A stretch of 64,000 nt of DNA from Paenibacillus nuruki (lineage in GTDB: Bacteria; Bacillota; Bacilli; Paenibacillales; Paenibacillaceae): contig NZ_MDER01000025.1 in the NCBI RefSeq assembly GCF_001721045.1, positions 62,001 through 126,000 of the forward strand, read 5' to 3'. Each line of letters begins with the position of its first letter. Position 1 is the first letter of the stretch. Positions 17,058 through 25,741 of this stretch are shown here, piece by piece. Position numbers and translations under genes: made by a program. A model generated the notes under the pieces. The model was not told where the DNA came from and made no database searches. It worked only from the letters and a program-made list of their open reading frames with translations.

Positions 17058-17074
17058 TGTTAACTTAACTTACA
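17058..17074. promoter_or_regulatory. GlnR/TnrA operator
   Basis: TGTTA-N7-TTACA fits the GlnR/TnrA consensus TGTNA-N7-TNACA exactly, just upstream of the -35 of the glnR promoter. It shows classical autorepression of glnRA. Confidence 0.88.
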
Positions 17075-17187
17075 ATAATTTTATAAAACACTAACATCTC
17101 CATGATAATAGCACTTTGCAGACGCTATATTTTACAAACTTCTTGAATAACATGTCTCTTTTTTACACGGTATCAATATAAGTTGTT

Positions 17188-18441
17188 TTATAATAATCCA
17201 CGCTCATGCATTGTCTGTAACGCCATAAGTACCCCTAGCTTCACATGAGAAAAGGTCAGTCCACCTTGCATATATCCGATATAAGGAGCACGAATTGGAG
17301 CATCTGCTGACAATTCTAGACTCCCCCCTTGAATAAAGGTTCCTGCCGCCATAATAACGGGATGATCATATCCTGGCATATCCCACGGTTCAGGCACGAC
17401 ATGACTATCTACAGCTGCTGCACGTTGAATCCCTTGTACAAAAGCGATTAATTGATGTTCGTCTTTAAAAGAAACGGCTTGAATAAGATCGGTACGTTTC
17501 TCTTGCCATGCAGGTTTGCTGTTAAAGCCAGCCAATTCAAACATCGCTGCGGCATAGATACTCCCTTTAACGGCTTGCCCTACAATCGTAGGCGCCATAT
17601 ACAATCCCTGATATATACTGCGAGTCGTACCCAGCATTGCGCCTACTTCACCGCCAATACCGGGTGCAGTCAGACGATAAGCTGCCAGATCAACATACTT
17701 TTGCTTGCCACAGATATAACCACCTGTTTCAGCTAAGCCACCACCTGGATTTTTGATCAACGAACCTGCCATGAGATCGACTCCAACATCAGTCGGTTCA
17801 CGAGTCTCTGTAAATTCACCATAACAGTTATCTACAAAAATAACGGCTTGCGGACAAATCTTACGAATCTGAACAACCATATCTGCAATCTCTTCTATAG
17901 TAAAAGAAGCACGCCAATCGTAGCCACGTGAGCGCTGAATCCCAATCATTTTGGTTTTATTATGCACCAGTGATTGAACGGTGTCCCAATCCACTTGTCC
18001 TAATTCATCCAATGCTGCTTCTTGATAAGTAATTCCAAAATCAGCTAAAGACCCTGTACCATCTCCCGGCTTGCCAATGACTTTATGTAACGTATCATAA
18101 GGTCTACCTGTAATGTAAAGTAGTTCATCGCCCGGACGTAAAATACCGAACATTGCTGTAGCTATCGTATGCGTTCCAGAAGCAAAATGAGGTCTAACTA
18201 AAGCAGCTTCACTACCAAATACTTCAGCATACACACTTTCTAGAACTTCCCTACCTCTATCATTGTACGCATAGCCTGTCGAACCTGCAAAGTGATAATC
18301 ACTTACCCGATATTTTTGAAAAGCTTCTATAACTTTCCATTGGTTGGCATCTACGATATGATCTACCGCTTGGATCGCCGATCCAATCATTTGTTGTGCT
18401 TGTTCTGACCACGCTTGAATCTGTGTATCAAAAACTGCCAT
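17188..18441 (-). CDS. ynbB: PLP-dependent methionine gamma-lyase-like protein (YnbB, aluminium-resistance family)
   Basis: A 417-residue fold-type I PLP enzyme of the YnbB/'aluminium resistance protein' family, distantly related to cystathionine/methionine gamma-lyases. The PLP lysine is probably Lys230 in GSLIKNPGGGLAETGGY, preceded by the cofactor-binding IFVDNCYGEF with Asp204. ASGTHTI near residue 90 is the phosphate-binding turn. Its reaction has not been established in the family as far as I know. It lies between hflX and glnR, the same order as B. subtilis ynbA-ynbB-glnR-glnA, but with a 208-base spacer before it and the glnR promoter after it. Confidence 0.9.
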   Translation of the reverse strand: MAVFDTQIQAWSEQAQQMIGSAIQAVDHIVDANQWKVIEAFQKYRVSDYHFAGSTGYAYNDRGREVLESVYAEVFGSEAALVRPHFASGTHTIATAMFGILRPGDELLYITGRPYDTLHKVIGKPGDGTGSLADFGITYQEAALDELGQVDWDTVQSLVHNKTKMIGIQRSRGYDWRASFTIEEIADMVVQIRKICPQAVIFVDNCYGEFTETREPTDVGVDLMAGSLIKNPGGGLAETGGYICGKQKYVDLAAYRLTAPGIGGEVGAMLGTTRSIYQGLYMAPTIVGQAVKGSIYAAAMFELAGFNSKPAWQEKRTDLIQAVSFKDEHQLIAFVQGIQRAAAVDSHVVPEPWDMPGYDHPVIMAAGTFIQGGSLELSADAPIRAPYIGYMQGGLTFSHVKLGVLMALQTMHERGLL

Positions 18442-18464
18442 ACGTTGTCTCTCCCCATAGTGAT

Positions 18465-18492
18465 AGCCCGCCGTATTAAGCGCTGGCGGGCT
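18465..18492. other. GC-rich hairpin in the ynbB leader
   Basis: AGCCCGCC (18465-18472) pairs with GGCGGGCT (18485-18492) around a 12-base loop. It sits 23 bases before the ynbB start and has no T run, so it is more likely a leader structure than a terminator. Confidence 0.45.
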
Positions 18493-18649
18493 TCCACAAA
18501 TTCATATCTAATTATTCATAATGATATCAAAGCTCACTTTATATTCAATATCAACAATATTAGTGTTTAAAATATAAACTTTCGCGCTTCATATTTTACA
18601 CGTAACGGTAGGATGAAGGGAAGTCTATTATACAATTGTCGTAATTTTG

Positions 18650-19936
18650 TCACTTTATTTCATATTCTTGTAAGCGATAACCGTACTTTTCATAATCAGC
18701 AGCATTGATTTCTACTTTGATGATGGCTTCATTTTCTTCATACTCTTGTTCCAATACACTACTGAATTGGTAGAGCTGTGAAATAAGATCACCACGATCT
18801 GCCGGAATACGATACGTTTTGATGCCACCAGCTAATTGATCTTGGATGATGTTCAAAATACGCTCCAAATCACTTTCTTTATAAGCACTAATCCGCATAT
18901 GAGTTTCATCGTCTGGTAACATTTCTAACTGTTCCGGTGTACACAGATCCGTTTTATTATATAAAACAACTTGCTGCTTATCACTTGAACCTAATTCTTG
19001 TAGCAGATCATCGACTACTTTCATCTGCTCATCTCGCATATCAGAAGAAGCATCAACCACATGTAAGATGAGGTCTGCTTCATTCACCTCTTCTAACGTT
19101 GCTCGGAAAGCTGCTATAAGATTATGAGGCAAGTTTTGAATAAAACCGACGGTGTCTGTTAACACTACTGTTTTACCGCCTGGAAGGTCTAGATTGCGTG
19201 ATGTTGGATCGAGTGTAGCAAATAACTGATCTTGAACATATATATCTGCACCGGTTAACTGCTTGAGTAGTGTAGACTTCCCTGTATTGGTATAACCTAC
19301 TAATGCAACTTGTACAGCACCCGCTTTTTTACGACGTTCACGATACAATGTACGATGACGTGTTACTTCTTCAAGTTGATGCTTCAAGTCGGTAATGCGT
19401 GTACGAATATGACGCCGATCTGTCTCTAGTTTGGTCTCACCTGGACCTCTTGCCCCGATACCCCCACCTAGACGGGATAAGTTACTACCCTGTCCAGACA
19501 AACGAGGTAATAAGTAATTATGCTGGGCAAGTTCCACTTGAATAATCCCTTCACGCGTTTTGGCACGTTGCGCAAAAATATCCAAAATCAGTTGCGTACG
19601 GTCAATAATTTTAGCATCTAAAGCAGCTTCTAGATTACGTACTTGAGCACCTGATAATTCCTGATCAAAAATAACACTATTTCCGCCTAAAGAATCCATC
19701 AAAATACGAATTTCTTCTACTTTACCTTTACCGATAAACCATCTAAAATCAGGTTTCTCTTTATTCTGAATCACTTGTTCTAGCACTTCGACTCCTGCTG
19801 TCTTAGCAAGACTAACTAGCTCTTGCATAGAACCATCTGCATTAACACCTGCACGCTTATCATTCTGTGTCACTAAGCTTACGAGAACAGCTCTCGGTTG
19901 AATCTCTATTTCTACACCATGGGTTTCATTTTTCAT
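18650..19936 (-). CDS. hflX: Ribosome-associated GTPase HflX
   Basis: A 428-residue GTPase that binds 50S/70S ribosomes and helps split or rescue stalled ribosomes under stress. The N-terminal HflX domain covers residues 1-200, with the glycine-rich segment RLSGQGSNLSRLGGGIGARGPGE and a basic helix. The G domain covers about 208-370: G1 GYTNTGKST (residues 214-222), G3 DTVGF (261-265) and G4 NKTD. The C-terminal region extends to 428. Part of the conserved hfq-to-glnA neighbourhood. Confidence 0.97.
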   Translation of the reverse strand: MKNETHGVEIEIQPRAVLVSLVTQNDKRAGVNADGSMQELVSLAKTAGVEVLEQVIQNKEKPDFRWFIGKGKVEEIRILMDSLGGNSVIFDQELSGAQVRNLEAALDAKIIDRTQLILDIFAQRAKTREGIIQVELAQHNYLLPRLSGQGSNLSRLGGGIGARGPGETKLETDRRHIRTRITDLKHQLEEVTRHRTLYRERRKKAGAVQVALVGYTNTGKSTLLKQLTGADIYVQDQLFATLDPTSRNLDLPGGKTVVLTDTVGFIQNLPHNLIAAFRATLEEVNEADLILHVVDASSDMRDEQMKVVDDLLQELGSSDKQQVVLYNKTDLCTPEQLEMLPDDETHMRISAYKESDLERILNIIQDQLAGGIKTYRIPADRGDLISQLYQFSSVLEQEYEENEAIIKVEINAADYEKYGYRLQEYEIK

Positions 19937-20036
19937 TTGTATATCCCGCTCCTTGTAATCTTACCTACTTCTTGCTTGTATCGTGAAGTCTTATACTTGT
20001 CATGTTAACATACTTCTCACACTTTTTGATATTGAA

Positions 20037-20585
20037 TCATGAATTACTATCTTTACCAAATAAACTTTGGCGGTGTTTAATCGATAATGTGAATAATGGA
20101 AAAGCATGAGCATCAATTTGTACCAGTAACTTTTGCGCGGTATGCTGTGCTAATTCATAATCTTGGTCTGTAATGATCTGTCTACGCAGAGCATCATCTA
20201 ACTCATCTTCATCGAGCAAAAAGACTTGTCCATCTTTCATAACGACGATATCTAGATAAAGATCATCAAACCATGGTACGCCTTGATCGGTTAATCCTTG
20301 TGTTTTACAAATATCAATATACCACTCTATAATTTCACGTTTATCATCAAACATTGCAGTGACTACATAGTTCGCATGTTCTGGATAATACTGCATCCAC
20401 GAATAACCTGCTGCTGCAATACAGAACCGCCGTCCTCCATATATTTTATATAAAGGTTCACGTAAACGATTCATACGGTAGAGAGTGACATACCCTGTAA
20501 ATAAACTATTGTTTACATAGCGTCTTGAATAATTACGTTGAATTACTCTACGCCAGTTCGCTCGATCCGCAAATTTACGTTTCAT
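20037..20585 (-). CDS. DUF402 protein, probable nucleoside di/triphosphatase
   Basis: A 182-residue soluble protein of the DUF402 beta-barrel family. The characteristic segments WMQYYPEHANYVVTAMFDD, then W-x2-DDLYLDIVV and LLDEDELDDAL are visible; the acidic residues in them bind divalent metal in characterised relatives such as staphylococcal Ntdp, which hydrolyse nucleoside di- and triphosphates. The start ATG at 20585 has AAAGGG upstream; an in-frame extension to 20645 would run through the upstream terminator hairpin and is rejected. It lies downstream of the PBP1 terminator and probably has its own promoter. Confidence 0.85.
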   Translation of the reverse strand: MKRKFADRANWRRVIQRNYSRRYVNNSLFTGYVTLYRMNRLREPLYKIYGGRRFCIAAAGYSWMQYYPEHANYVVTAMFDDKREIIEWYIDICKTQGLTDQGVPWFDDLYLDIVVMKDGQVFLLDEDELDDALRRQIITDQDYELAQHTAQKLLVQIDAHAFPLFTLSIKHRQSLFGKDSNS

Positions 20586-20643
20586 GGAAGTATCCCTTTC
20601 CCAACAAAGTAACTTCAGAATAGCATATTTGCGCCATGCACTC

Positions 20644-20680
20644 AAAAAAAAGCCTCCAATGAATCACTGGAGGCTTTTTT
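20644..20680. terminator. Strong symmetrical terminator after the PBP1 gene
   Basis: A perfect inverted repeat (AAAAAAGCCTCCA with TGGAGGCTTTTTT) with A and T runs at its ends. It lies 11 bases past the PBP1 stop and can act in both directions. Confidence 0.9.
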
Positions 20681-20690
20681 GAGCGCCTAT

Positions 20691-23318
20691 TTACGGTGTA
20701 GTAGGTGGCGTTGTTGTCTGTGGTGCAGTTGTTGTTCCTTCGGTTGTTCCTGCTGCTGGATCTGTTGTTGTTCCCGGTGTTGTTGGTTCAGGAGTGGTTG
20801 GCGTTGTTGCTCCATTTTGTCCACTATTTGTACCACTATCTGGTGGTGTTGTCCCCGTATCAGGTGGAACAGTGCCTTGATCTGTATTCGGATCTGTAGG
20901 TGTTGTTCCTGTTCCTTGGTCAGTTCCTGTCCCTGTATCGGTACCCGGTACTTCTTCCCCTGTTGGTGGAGTTGTCGGTTCACCTTCTGGTGGAACCACA
21001 CCATCCTCAGGATTTTCTTCTGGCTCTACAGGAGTCTCTGTAGCTTCATCGACTGTAATCTGAACCGTATCTGAAGCATCAGATTGCGATCCATCTTTCA
21101 TCGTTGCTGTTACATAATACTCGTAAGTCTGTCCAGGTGCTGCTGCGCTATCTTGTGCAGAAGTGTCGCTTAACCCACTAGATATCGCAGTAAATTGACC
21201 ATCTGTACTGCCTTTACGATAAACCGTATATGAACTTGCATTTGCTAAAGCTTTCCAAGATAAAGCGACCACTTGATTGTCTTTATCGTAAGAAGCAGAC
21301 ATGCCTGTTACCGCAGATACTTCCGGTTCCGGTTCTTCCTCTACCGGCTGTTCTACAGGAGCACTTGGTGTAGGAGCTTCAAACTGTTGTACAGGATATC
21401 CTTCAAGCGAAGGTCCCATTACAGCTGCAAACATAGCTGCTGCCATACCACTACTTTGATTCAACAAATGCGTACGGTCTGGCTTGTCATAACCCATCCA
21501 TACCGCAGCTGTCCATTCTTTGGTGTATCCTACAAACCAAGCATCGCGGTTCGCACTGCTTCTGAACCCATCAATACCATGCTGAGTTGTACCGGTTTTA
21601 CCTGCTACAGGACGGTTAATTTGAGCACGTTTACCTGTACCGTCATTAACAACATCTTGCAACATTTGAGTCATTTCATTCGCTGTCTGCTTGCTCATCA
21701 CTTGAGAAGAATCAGCTTTGTTTTTATAAATTTCATCGCCGCCACTATCGACTATACTTTTCACAGCATACGCAGGAGTGTATGTTCCTCCGTCTGCAAA
21801 TGTACGATAAGCTTGAGCCATTTCTAACGTATTCGTTCCTGTACTTAGTCCACCTAATGCCAGTGCTAAGTTACGATCTTGATCGGTCAACGAGAATCCA
21901 ACCGATTTGGCAAAAGAGAGCCCTTTATCGATACCGATCTGATTCAGTGTCCATACCGCAGGGATATTAATCGAATCTTGAATCGCTTCATCCATCGTTA
22001 CTGTAGATGTGTATCCATGTAAGTTGGTCGGGCAATAATTGCCAAAACACTGCTTTTCATTACTAAGCAATGAATTCGGTGTAAATGTACCTGATTCTAG
22101 CGCAGGAGCATACGAAATAATCGGTTTGAATGCCGAACCCGGCTGTCTACGGCTAGTAACACGACTGAAGTTACCTGTATTGTAGTTACGTCCACCTAAT
22201 AAAGCGACAATACCTGCGGTATCGTTATTGACGATAACCATCGATCCTTGTACAGGTACATCATCTGCACTTTTTTCGAAGAGCTCGTTATTTTTGAAAG
22301 AGGTCTCCAAATTCTGTTGAGCTTTAGCATCCATCGTTGTGTAGATTTTATATCCACCACGGTTCAGATCATCCGATGTTAAGCCTGTTACATCTTCTGC
22401 TTCTTGCATCGCATATTCAATAAATGCTTCATAGTTTTTGTCTTTATCTTTGTTTTGAGAATTATACGCATAATCTACTGCTGCGGCTTCTTTGGCTTCA
22501 GCTTGCGTAATATACCCTTGATCTGCCATCAATTGAAGTACCACTCCACGACGTTCCTTGGATAGATCAGGATTCGATTGTGGGTTATAACGTGATGGAG
22601 CTTTAGGTAAACCTGCCAGCGTAGCAATCTGCCACACTTTTAATTTGTTCAGATCGGTCACACCAAAATAAGTCTCTGATGCTTCTTTGATCCCATACGC
22701 ACCTTTACCAAAGAATATACGATTAAGATACGTTGTAATAATTTCTTCTTTAGTCATTTTGCGCTCAATCGCTAAAGCAATCGATAATTCAGTTGCTTTA
22801 CGGAAAAACGTTTTGTCATCATTCAAAAATACGTTTTTAGCTAATTGCTGTGTAATCGTACTTCCGCCTTCTACAGCAGAGCGTGCCACGATATCGCGCA
22901 CAGCTGCACGACCAATTGACCAGATGTCTACACCCTGATGTTCAAAAAAGCGACGATCTTCTGTTGCTACAAAAGCATCCACAAGCAACTTCGGAATTTC
23001 ATCGTATTTTACAGGGTCCCCTGTCCTTACAGAACGTTCTTGAATCAATGTGCCGTTACGATCAAAGATTTGTGTAGGGCCGTTTATAGCCAATTTATTG
23101 ATGTTTTGTTGATAGATTTTTTCGCCACTCACCATAATAAACATATAACCGGCTAGTGCACAAAATACGCCTAAAGCAGCGACAATAAACAATGTCCAAA
23201 AGACACGTTTACCTGTTATTTTCTTCTTTTTCTTTTTGGGTGTTGGCTTGGACTGTCCCGGTCTTGTTCTTGTTTCCGGCTTACTTTTGTCACTGCGGGA
23301 TAGCTGCTGTCTTGGCAT
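20691..23318 (-). CDS. Class A penicillin-binding protein (PBP1a/PonA type) with FN3 domain and low-complexity tail
   Basis: An 875-residue bifunctional peptidoglycan synthase. A basic cytoplasmic tail (residues 1-37) precedes one transmembrane segment (38-64). The GT51 glycosyltransferase domain has catalytic Glu120 in VATEDRRFFEHQGVD. The transpeptidase has nucleophile Ser395 (RQPGSAFKP), SIN at 449-451 and KTGTT at 574-578. A fibronectin type III domain follows from about residue 670. The last 110 residues are rich in Thr, Pro, Gly and Glu (for example TGTGTDQGTGTT) and look like a flexible wall-crossing tail. ATG at 23318 follows AGGGAG at 12 bases, a long but unique spacing; upstream in-frame ATGs lack a site. 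Gene name not assigned because several paralogues usually exist. Confidence 0.95.
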   Translation of the reverse strand: MPRQQLSRSDKSKPETRTRPGQSKPTPKKKKKKITGKRVFWTLFIVAALGVFCALAGYMFIMVSGEKIYQQNINKLAINGPTQIFDRNGTLIQERSVRTGDPVKYDEIPKLLVDAFVATEDRRFFEHQGVDIWSIGRAAVRDIVARSAVEGGSTITQQLAKNVFLNDDKTFFRKATELSIALAIERKMTKEEIITTYLNRIFFGKGAYGIKEASETYFGVTDLNKLKVWQIATLAGLPKAPSRYNPQSNPDLSKERRGVVLQLMADQGYITQAEAKEAAAVDYAYNSQNKDKDKNYEAFIEYAMQEAEDVTGLTSDDLNRGGYKIYTTMDAKAQQNLETSFKNNELFEKSADDVPVQGSMVIVNNDTAGIVALLGGRNYNTGNFSRVTSRRQPGSAFKPIISYAPALESGTFTPNSLLSNEKQCFGNYCPTNLHGYTSTVTMDEAIQDSINIPAVWTLNQIGIDKGLSFAKSVGFSLTDQDRNLALALGGLSTGTNTLEMAQAYRTFADGGTYTPAYAVKSIVDSGGDEIYKNKADSSQVMSKQTANEMTQMLQDVVNDGTGKRAQINRPVAGKTGTTQHGIDGFRSSANRDAWFVGYTKEWTAAVWMGYDKPDRTHLLNQSSGMAAAMFAAVMGPSLEGYPVQQFEAPTPSAPVEQPVEEEPEPEVSAVTGMSASYDKDNQVVALSWKALANASSYTVYRKGSTDGQFTAISSGLSDTSAQDSAAAPGQTYEYYVTATMKDGSQSDASDTVQITVDEATETPVEPEENPEDGVVPPEGEPTTPPTGEEVPGTDTGTGTDQGTGTTPTDPNTDQGTVPPDTGTTPPDSGTNSGQNGATTPTTPEPTTPGTTTDPAAGTTEGTTTAPQTTTPPTTP

Positions 23319-23409
23319 TTTTCGTTCTGACTCCCTTTCAGTAAAACAATTTGCATCATTTATCAATCAAATGATTTGAAATATAGATGGCTTGCTGTGG
23401 TGTCTAACC

Positions 23410-23445
23410 TTAGAAAGAAAAGAACAACCTATAGAACAGGTTGTC
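23410..23445 (-). terminator. Probable terminator after hfq
   Basis: On the minus strand ACAACCT/AGGTTGT (7-bp stem, 7-base loop, arms 23424-23430 and 23438-23444) is followed by a T-rich stretch, 57 bases past the hfq stop. Confidence 0.6.
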
Positions 23446-23501
23446 CGATTCTTTGTCCTATAGTTAGACGATGTTTGAGCATAAAAAGTTTCATTTAAAT
23501 G

Positions 23502-23741
23502 TTAGTTATCGCTTTGATTATCCGGCATTAGGGATACGTTACGTGATGGTGTAAATGTAGATACAGCATGTTTGTAAATCATTTGCTGACGTCCATCGCT
23601 ATCCACCATAATGGTAAAGTTATCAAAAGCTTTGATCGTACCACGAATTTGAAAACCATTGACCAGATAAACAGTCACTGGAATATTTTCCTTACGCAAT
23701 TGATTTAGAAACGTATCTTGAATATTAATAGACTTATTCAT
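23502..23741 (-). CDS. hfq: RNA chaperone Hfq
   Basis: A 79-residue Sm-fold protein forming a hexameric ring that binds U-rich and A-rich RNA. Sm1 motif region: [20 protein letters not shown]; Sm2: the hallmark YKHAVSTF near residues 58-65. It has the short tail typical of Gram-positive Hfq. ATG at 23741 has GGGGG 7 bases before it; a TTG five codons earlier would consume that site. It follows miaA closely (85 bases), the widely conserved miaA-hfq order. Confidence 0.97.
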   Translation of the reverse strand: MNKSINIQDTFLNQLRKENIPVTVYLVNGFQIRGTIKAFDNFTIMVDSDGRQQMIYKHAVSTFTPSRNVSLMPDNQSDN

Positions 23742-23826
23742 TAGCCGTACCCCCAAGTGATTATTAATTCAGCATTGATAAATGCTCAATTCATGTAAGA
23801 ATGTAATCTCAGTGTAATCAATGATA

Positions 23827-24804
23827 TTAGGTTGTTGATGTATATTCCATATCCGCAGGGAATGTTCCTGCTATGATATTCTGAACTTCACGGGTGTGTT
23901 CGTCGCTTCTGTCCACATCGCTAACATCAACCCAATGAATATTATTCATATGACGGAACCAGGAAAGCTGTCTTTTTGCAAAACGGCGTGTATCCCGTTT
24001 GAGCAGTACCACTGCTTCTTGAAGCGATACATGACCTGCAAGATGAGCAGCAATCTCTTTGTATCCTAGCCCCTGCATTGCGACCATTCCGGGGGTATAC
24101 CCTTGATTCAAAAGGTTTCTTACCTCTTCAACCAGCCCTTCTTCTAGCATCTGGTCTATACGGGCTTCAATACGTTTATATAGCATTTCCCTATCCATTG
24201 TCAAACCTACAAAGCATAATTCATAAGGAGATTGCTTATTTTGTCCGGATAATTGATCGGAAAGTTTGACTCCTGTCATATGATACACTTCCAGAGCGCG
24301 AATAACACGTCTTTGGTCGTTGGGATGCAATCGTTTGGCAGAAGGAGGATCAATCTCTGCTAGACGGTCATGGAGCGCTTGAGCACCATGTTCTTCAGCA
24401 TACGCCGCTTGTTCTTGACGGAATGCTTCATCTGCGCCATTTTCACTAAATTCAAATTCAAAACACACAGACTCGATATACAATCCTGTTCCTCCCACGA
24501 TAAAAGGAAGATTTCCGCGGGCTGTAATTTCTGGAATCAATTTTCGGCAACGTTGCTGAAATTCTGCTACTGAAAATGATTCTTGTGGATCATGAATATT
24601 AATTAAATGGTGAGGAATACCTTGCATTTCTTCCGGTTTGATTTTGGCTGTCCCAATATCCATACCACGGTAGACCTGCATGGAATCACCTGAAATAATT
24701 TCACAGCCAAATAATTTGGCAATTTCTATACTGATTCCAGTTTTGCCAACAGCTGTTGGACCCATTAGGACCAGTAACCTTGGCTTTTTAACCGCTTGGG
24801 TCAT
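23827..24804 (-). CDS. miaA: tRNA dimethylallyltransferase
   Basis: A 325-residue enzyme that adds a dimethylallyl group to N6 of adenosine 37 in tRNAs reading codons that start with U. The P-loop GPTAVGKT lies at about residues 15-22, with SGDSMQVYRGMDIGTAK after it and the conserved stretch HHLINIHDP. The RRVIRALEVY segment and the C-terminal KRQLSWFR are family hallmarks. It overlaps the upstream methyltransferase gene by 4 bases (ATGA), so the two are translationally coupled. Confidence 0.97.
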   Translation of the reverse strand: MTQAVKKPRLLVLMGPTAVGKTGISIEIAKLFGCEIISGDSMQVYRGMDIGTAKIKPEEMQGIPHHLINIHDPQESFSVAEFQQRCRKLIPEITARGNLPFIVGGTGLYIESVCFEFEFSENGADEAFRQEQAAYAEEHGAQALHDRLAEIDPPSAKRLHPNDQRRVIRALEVYHMTGVKLSDQLSGQNKQSPYELCFVGLTMDREMLYKRIEARIDQMLEEGLVEEVRNLLNQGYTPGMVAMQGLGYKEIAAHLAGHVSLQEAVVLLKRDTRRFAKRQLSWFRHMNNIHWVDVSDVDRSDEHTREVQNIIAGTFPADMEYTSTT

Positions 24805-25589
24805 GGATAAATCACTCCGTATTCAATTTTTGATGTTTTGCGTTGTATTCGTTTAAATCCAAGTCGTTCATATTCTGGACTATCCCATTTTTCTTTAAGC
24901 AAAACCGATTTACGAGCGACACGAATCGCTTGTTGAACGGCTTCTTCACTCAGCGCATTATTGTTGGAAAATCCTCTTAAAGGTGCAATCGCAGCTGATT
25001 GCTGAACTGCTTCACGAAACATAGGATCAAAATAGATCACATCTACACTTTTGTCAGGTTGCTCTCTCAGATACGTTAGATGATCTTGCGGAATCACTTC
25101 GATTCTACGCATAGCTTCATTCACAGGTGCTAACGCTGTGACATGACTACGCAATCCTTCGGTTAACAATGCTGCAAGAGGTAACGAGCTTTCTAATGAT
25201 ACTACTTTGCCCTTCTCACCTGCATACATGGAAAAGACAAGTGAATCGGAACCCAATCCAGCCGTACAATCGATCACCTGATCTCCAGGCTCAATCAGCG
25301 AGTGAGTGATCATAGGATCTGCTTCCCCTTTAAGCAATCGTTTGGCTCTGACATAAGCCATACTGGGGTGAAACTGCATAATAGGTTCCCCTGGACGCAT
25401 AATTCTCACTTCTTGCTCGACCAGTACAATAAATTCAGTCTCCTTGTACTTAGCCGCAAGCTTGGGAATAGAATGTCCAGCTCGTTCAATATAAGGAACA
25501 GCGAATTCTGCTGCCAGCTGTTTGGCACGCTGGATCGTATAGTTTGCAGCATCATCGCCAGTTGTAATCATCATTCGGTTATTCTCCAT
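24801..25589 (-). CDS. RsmJ-like class I SAM-dependent methyltransferase
   Basis: A 262-residue Rossmann-fold methyltransferase. Motif I is VIDCTAGLGSDSLVFS, and the catalytic-loop motif is VIYFDPMF. These strongly resemble the RsmJ/DUF548 family, whose E. coli member methylates N2 of G1516 in 16S rRNA. The segment SMAYVRAKRLLKGEADPMI before motif I also fits. A tRNA or rRNA target agrees with its coupling to miaA, but substrate assignment is inference. The ATG follows an AGGGAAG site. It stands between mutL and miaA in an otherwise conserved repair/tRNA-modification block. Confidence 0.85.
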   Translation of the reverse strand: MENNRMMITTGDDAANYTIQRAKQLAAEFAVPYIERAGHSIPKLAAKYKETEFIVLVEQEVRIMRPGEPIMQFHPSMAYVRAKRLLKGEADPMITHSLIEPGDQVIDCTAGLGSDSLVFSMYAGEKGKVVSLESSLPLAALLTEGLRSHVTALAPVNEAMRRIEVIPQDHLTYLREQPDKSVDVIYFDPMFREAVQQSAAIAPLRGFSNNNALSEEAVQQAIRVARKSVLLKEKWDSPEYERLGFKRIQRKTSKIEYGVIYP

Positions 25590-25741
25590 TCTAGTGCTTC
25601 CCTATAAAGCGCGACTTCTTCTAGATAAATAGAAGAATGATTTTGCGAAGCAAAATATCTTACACTAACATACATACTCTATCTATTATTTGGGATAGAG
25701 GTATTTCTAGTTATTGTATGCCATAATACCATAACTCTGTG

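Noticed and set aside
20679-21074. Long plus-strand frames rich in Cys, Trp and Arg opposite the PBP1 tail
   Set aside because: They are antisense shadows of the Thr/Pro/Gly-rich coding tail; no ribosome binding site and biased composition.
23319-23366. Upstream in-frame extension of the PBP1 gene
   Set aside because: No ribosome binding site precedes the earlier ATG, and the basic MPRQQ start fits class A PBPs.
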